Assembly: GCF_009664365.1 (NCBI RefSeq)
Contig: NZ_CP044310.1
Coordinates: 2,801,001 to 2,865,000 of the forward strand
DNA: 64,000 nucleotides
Source of the DNA: Paenibacillus xylanilyticus
Lineage (GTDB): Bacteria > Bacillota > Bacilli > Paenibacillales > Paenibacillaceae
Reading direction: 5' to 3'
This document shows positions 61,817-64,000 of the stretch, one piece after another. How positions within the stretch are numbered: the stretch's first letter is position 1; each line of letters starts with the position of its first letter. The notes below the pieces were generated by a model. It did not search any database, was not told the origin of the DNA, and was given only the letters and a program-made list of their open reading frames with translations. The position numbers and the translations under genes are program-made.

Positions 61817-64000
61817 TTGAAACATGCCAAACGAAGGATTGATCTGGTCCTTCTGCCGATTGTCATATTGGCGGCAATTTTGAATGGATACGGGATTTGG
61901 AACGATCAATATGCCAATTCCTACTATACGACCGCCGTAGGGAGCATGCTGAGAAATTTCCACAATTTCTTCTATGCATCCCTTGATTCAGCTGGCTCCG
62001 TAACGGTAGATAAACCACCCGTCGTGTTTTGGATTCAGACGGCTTTTGCCTATGTTTTCGGATTGCATGGTTGGAGTGTTATTTTGCCGCAAGTGTTAGC
62101 GGGAATCGGTTCGGTACTGATCATTTATTTCATGGTTAAACCAACCTTTGGACTTGCTGCGGCACGTATTGCTGCTCTGGCCATGGCTACGGTTCCGGTT
62201 GTGGCGGCCGTAAGCCGTACCAACAATATTGACAGCATGCTGGTGTTTACACTTTTGCTCGGTTCCTGGTTTTTGTTCAATGGCACCAAGCAGGGCAGTC
62301 CGTGGCGGATTCTCGTAGCATTTGGCCTTATTGGACTGGCTTTTAACATGAAAATGCTTCAGGCCTACATGATTCTTCCGGCATTTTATATCTTCTATCT
62401 GCTTGCATTCCAGGCGAAATGGAGAAAGAAGATCCTTCTGCTTATTGGCAGTACCGCCGTACTGGCAGTGGTTTCCCTATCCTGGGCAGTGACAGTCGAT
62501 TCTATACCGGAGAGTCAGCGGCCTTACATAGGAAGCAGCGAAACCAATTCGGTGCTGGAGCTTGCTTTTGGCTATAACGGTCTATCCCGTCTTACAGGTC
62601 AGCAGAACAGAACACCTGGCGCAGGCATGCCTAATATGGCAGATGATAGAAACCGTGACGATGCTTCAGCAGCAGCCTCGGATTCTGATTCATCAGACAA
62701 CTCCGTTGCTGCAGGCAACCCATCCAGCGACGATTCAACGCGTGAGATGGGCCCAATGAACGGAATGAATTTCCCGCAAGGCGGTCAGATGCCGAATGGT
62801 GCTGAAATGCCAAACGGAAGAAATTTCGGCGGCAATGGTGGCGGAATGGGTGGCATGTTCGGCACAGGGGAGAAGGGTGTGCTTCGATTGTTCCAGACTG
62901 AGCTGTCCGGGCAGGCAAGTTGGCTTCTGCCAACGGTACTGCTGGGATGCGTTGCACTCTTTGCGGGGCTCAGACGGAGAAATATTACGATGAAACATAA
63001 GGAAGCTGCGTTTTGGCTGATCTGGTTGCTTCCGGTTGCAGCATTCTTCAGTGTGGCTGGTTTCTTCCACCAATATTATCTGATCATGCTCGCCCCGCCA
63101 ATTGCAGCTTTGACCGGAGCCGGATTTGTAGCCATGTGGCAGGCTTATCGAGAGCGTAACGGCTGGCAAGCCTGGCTGCTTCCTCTTGCCGTTCTGCTTA
63201 CGACGATCTTCGGCTGGTATATCATGCAGGTCTATGATGACACCATCGGTGCAGGCTGGTCGATCAGCGAACTCATTGCAGGTATTGCGATCACGCTCAT
63301 CTTAATCGTTATGCTCCATCGTTCACACCAATGGAAGCAGGGAATTATCGTGGCAGGGTTTATGGTTATGCTTATTGGTCCAGTCTATTGGGCATTCACG
63401 CCAATTACCTACGGCGGTAACAGCATGATTCCTGCAGCAGGTCCTCCGGGTTCGAATGGAATGTTCGGCGGCATGGGCATGGCTATGGGAGGCAGACAAG
63501 GTGATCGAGATAGCGCGATGACTCCACCTAATACTGCAAGTAATACGGATCCAGCCTTACCTGGTGCTTCTGGCAGCGGAGATGCTGATGATAATTCAAG
63601 TACAGGAACACCTCCGGAATTTGGTGGAAACATGTTTGGCGGTGGTGGCATAGGAGCGGCTGGCGGACCAGGCGGAGCCGGAAACAGAAACGAAGGAGTA
63701 GATACAACAACACTGAATTATCTCAGAGAAAATAACACAGGAGAGACCTATCTTTTTGCAACGACAGATTATAACCAGGCAGCCCCATACATCATTGATG
63801 AGAACGAGGCTGTCATTACACTTGGAGGCTTCTCCGGTTCTGATCCGGTGTATACCACCGAGGAACTGGAAGAGCTCGTGAGGAGCGGACAAGTGAAATA
63901 CTTCATGGTTGGCGGCATGGGCGGCCGAGGAGGCAATTCGGATATCAGCAGTTGGATCATGGAACATGGTACCGAAATTCCGACGTCAGAGTGGATGACA
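61817..64000 (+). CDS. GT39/ArnT-type membrane glycosyltransferase, YkcB-like (3' end outside window)
   Basis: 728 codons in the window, open at the end. TTG start 61817 after GAAGGAGTGA; no ATG is available near. The N-terminal region NSYYTTAVGSMLRNFHNFFYASLDSAG...VDKPPV carries the acidic DKPP motif of lipid-phosphate-sugar dependent mannosyl/arabinosyl transferases, then SRTNNIDSMLVF. About 12 membrane helices. Two long extracellular inserts (about 255-355 and 535-640) are rich in Gly, Met, Asn and Asp and look like low-complexity loops, a known feature of YkcB-type proteins. It would transfer a sugar from a polyprenyl carrier to envelope targets. Confidence 0.9.
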   Translation, partial: MKHAKRRIDLVLLPIVILAAILNGYGIWNDQYANSYYTTAVGSMLRNFHNFFYASLDSAGSVTVDKPPVVFWIQTAFAYVFGLHGWSVILPQVLAGIGSVLIIYFMVKPTFGLAAARIAALAMATVPVVAAVSRTNNIDSMLVFTLLLGSWFLFNGTKQGSPWRILVAFGLIGLAFNMKMLQAYMILPAFYIFYLLAFQAKWRKKILLLIGSTAVLAVVSLSWAVTVDSIPESQRPYIGSSETNSVLELAFGYNGLSRLTGQQNRTPGAGMPNMADDRNRDDASAAASDSDSSDNSVAAGNPSSDDSTREMGPMNGMNFPQGGQMPNGAEMPNGRNFGGNGGGMGGMFGTGEKGVLRLFQTELSGQASWLLPTVLLGCVALFAGLRRRNITMKHKEAAFWLIWLLPVAAFFSVAGFFHQYYLIMLAPPIAALTGAGFVAMWQAYRERNGWQAWLLPLAVLLTTIFGWYIMQVYDDTIGAGWSISELIAGIAITLILIVMLHRSHQWKQGIIVAGFMVMLIGPVYWAFTPITYGGNSMIPAAGPPGSNGMFGGMGMAMGGRQGDRDSAMTPPNTASNTDPALPGASGSGDADDNSSTGTPPEFGGNMFGGGGIGAAGGPGGAGNRNEGVDTTTLNYLRENNTGETYLFATTDYNQAAPYIIDENEAVITLGGFSGSDPVYTTEELEELVRSGQVKYFMVGGMGGRGGNSDISSWIMEHGTEIPTSEWMT

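Noticed and set aside
1..64000. CRISPR arrays, insertion sequences, prophage, rRNA and tRNA genes
   Set aside because: No regularly spaced repeats, transposase or phage proteins, or conserved RNA gene sequences were seen on either strand.

Overview
The window reads as chromosomal DNA of a Paenibacillus-type Firmicute (Bacillales). The support is moderate G+C, strong GGAGG-type ribosome binding sites, frequent TTG/GTG starts, an S-layer-homology (SLH) anchored glycosidase, Bacillus-style CysJ/TreR/RNase J/DAHP synthase-chorismate mutase proteins, YesM/YesN-type sensor pairs, a T-box leader and CcpA cre-like boxes. I see no rRNA, tRNA, transposase, phage gene or CRISPR array. Family calls are from memory of protein motifs, not from searches.

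Layout. 1-6.1 kb: tail of an ABC-F ATPase, then a structured leader with a cre box and a 1732-residue secreted, SLH-anchored GH43 protein. 6.1-13.7 kb: sulfite reductase cysJI, a YebC/YeeI-type protein, a minus-strand operon of two YdcZ-type small transporters around a Crp/Fnr regulator, and a NIF3 protein. 14.1-17.4 kb: heme oxygenase plus bacteriophytochrome with a degenerate GGDEF domain. 17.5-22.7 kb: a tight three-gene operon of a TerB_N/TerB_C protein, a BrxD-like P-loop ATPase and an Lhr/BrxHI-like helicase, the best candidate here for a little-described defence or DNA-processing system. 22.8-24.1 kb: a variant purine riboswitch in front of an EamA-type transporter. 24.2-27.3 kb: a cupredoxin, a nucleotide-sugar type dehydrogenase, an alpha/beta hydrolase and a trehalose-type repressor TreR without trehalose genes.

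27.4-40.5 kb is mostly carbohydrate metabolism: a GH5 beta-mannanase with a cre box inside its promoter, rhamnose genes (rhaEW, rhaA), RNase J, a T-box controlled DAHP synthase, and a sucrose locus (LacI-type regulator, GH32 hydrolase, PTS EIIBCA) with two palindromic operators 83 bp apart. 40.5-45 kb: two orphan small genes, a manganese catalase and a GH5 endoglucanase with CBM_X2/CBM46-like modules. 45-53.4 kb: a YesM/YesN two-component pair, an ABC sugar importer (binding protein and two permeases, no ATPase) and a cytoplasmic FAD oxidoreductase with a discoidin-like C-terminus, probably one uptake-and-oxidation system for an unidentified glycan. 53.6-56.9 kb: bioY divergent from an ECF ATPase and an ATPase-T fusion, with a BirA box between. 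57-59.3 kb: small genes (GNAT, VOC, three unknowns). 59.4-64 kb: an OmpR-type two-component pair divergent from a GT39/YkcB-like membrane glycosyltransferase that runs off the window.

Common theme: the organism senses and degrades plant polysaccharides (arabinogalactan-like, mannan, beta-glucan, rhamnose, sucrose), and several of these units carry 13/14 or 14/14 matches to the cre consensus, which suggests shared CcpA repression.
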